Part shown: positions 63,841 through 64,000 of the stretch, piece by piece
Layout: every line of letters starts with the position of its first letter
Numbering within the stretch: the stretch's first letter is position 1
DNA from: Phytophthora colocasiae
Lineage: Eukaryota > Oomycota > Peronosporomycetes > Peronosporales > Peronosporaceae
Assembly (NCBI GenBank): GCA_018806915.1
Contig: JAGKQI010000090.1
Span: 62,001-126,000, forward strand
Direction: 5' to 3'
Length of the DNA: 64,000 nucleotides
Program-made: the position numbers and the translations under genes
The notes under the pieces: generated by a model
The model's input: the letters and a program-made list of their open reading frames with translations, nothing else
Told to the model about the DNA's origin: nothing
Databases searched by the model: none

Positions 63841-64000
63841 GATCAACTCGCGTGTGGTTTTTCAGTTGTGACTTGTGATGACCGGTGACCTGATCGCCCA
63901 AAACCACTCGGAAGTTACAACCTGGCTCTACGTGATCAAATCCCAACACTGTTCATGAGAAACCAGGTGGTACTACCACCTGGTATAAGACTGGAAGACT

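Noticed and set aside
1..64000. CRISPR arrays, RxLR-type secreted effectors, rRNA genes
   Set aside because: No spaced direct repeats, no convincing signal peptide followed by an RxLR motif in an intact ATG ORF, and no rRNA-like sequence were seen.

Overview
The window is eukaryotic and reads as an oomycete, most likely a Peronosporales genome (Phytophthora or a downy-mildew relative). Reasons: dense, mostly intronless genes; where introns occur they are GT-AG and only 56-75 nt; pyrimidine-rich initiator-like elements lie before some starts; and about twenty genes or gene relics share an architecture I associate with the oomycete-expanded M96 mating-specific / bZIP-like family: a short acidic N-terminus, a basic plus heptad-leucine coiled coil, and a C-terminal globular domain that looks START-like. 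Family names are from memory; no search was run. No bacterial operon, CRISPR array or credible tRNA/rRNA was found.

Layout. 1-428: edge-truncated bZIP-like coiled-coil ORF. 695-3657 (+): multi-intron F-box-like/leucine-rich-repeat gene. 3735-4627 (-): SANT/Myb-like plus coiled-coil gene. 4901-6202: first intact group A gene. 6248-15633: Ty3/Gypsy chromovirus (minus strand, 326-bp LTRs, GTGAG target duplication) holding a nested piggyBac-type element (9823-13683, TTAA duplications). 15.6-17.9 kb: unrecognised sequence with one transposase DNA-binding relic. 17.9-28.4 kb: the best-preserved array block (B1, A2, A3, B2, A4). 28504-33964: 5.46-kb hAT element (8-bp duplication ATAGCGCC) with an antisense coiled-coil ORF and a second hAT nested in its transposase. 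34.2-41.7 kb: group A genes on the minus strand (A5-A8), split by a Tc1-like and a mariner-like element. 41701-45049: mosaic of nested mariner-like and unknown elements. 45.2-48.1 kb: chimeric A9 and its inverted neighbour A10, the latter abutting a Crypton-recombinase fragment. 48.8-63.8 kb: group C genes C1-C10, mostly broken, with two nested TIR elements, an internal inversion, head-to-head fragments and a piggyBac-type insertion that cleanly splits C6.

Reading of the whole: a gene factory and graveyard for one putative DNA-binding/START-like regulator family. Group A carries a W-x-R-R-K-x-E-L coiled coil and an N-terminal motif of the form L-x-x-F-L-x-x-M-D-E-L-D. Group B (B1, B2) has an R-K-R-Q-K-D-E-L or looser coiled coil. 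Group C has a Y-R-R-x-Q-K basic segment and an S-E-G-E-G / E-T-x-W strand in the globular domain. Tandem and inverted duplication (promoters included), unequal exchange, inversion and transposon insertion have all acted here. Nine family members have open frames over their readable length (A1, A2, A3, A4, A6, B1, B2, C1 and, up to a late break, C4). Several breaks fall in homopolymers and could be sequencing indels.
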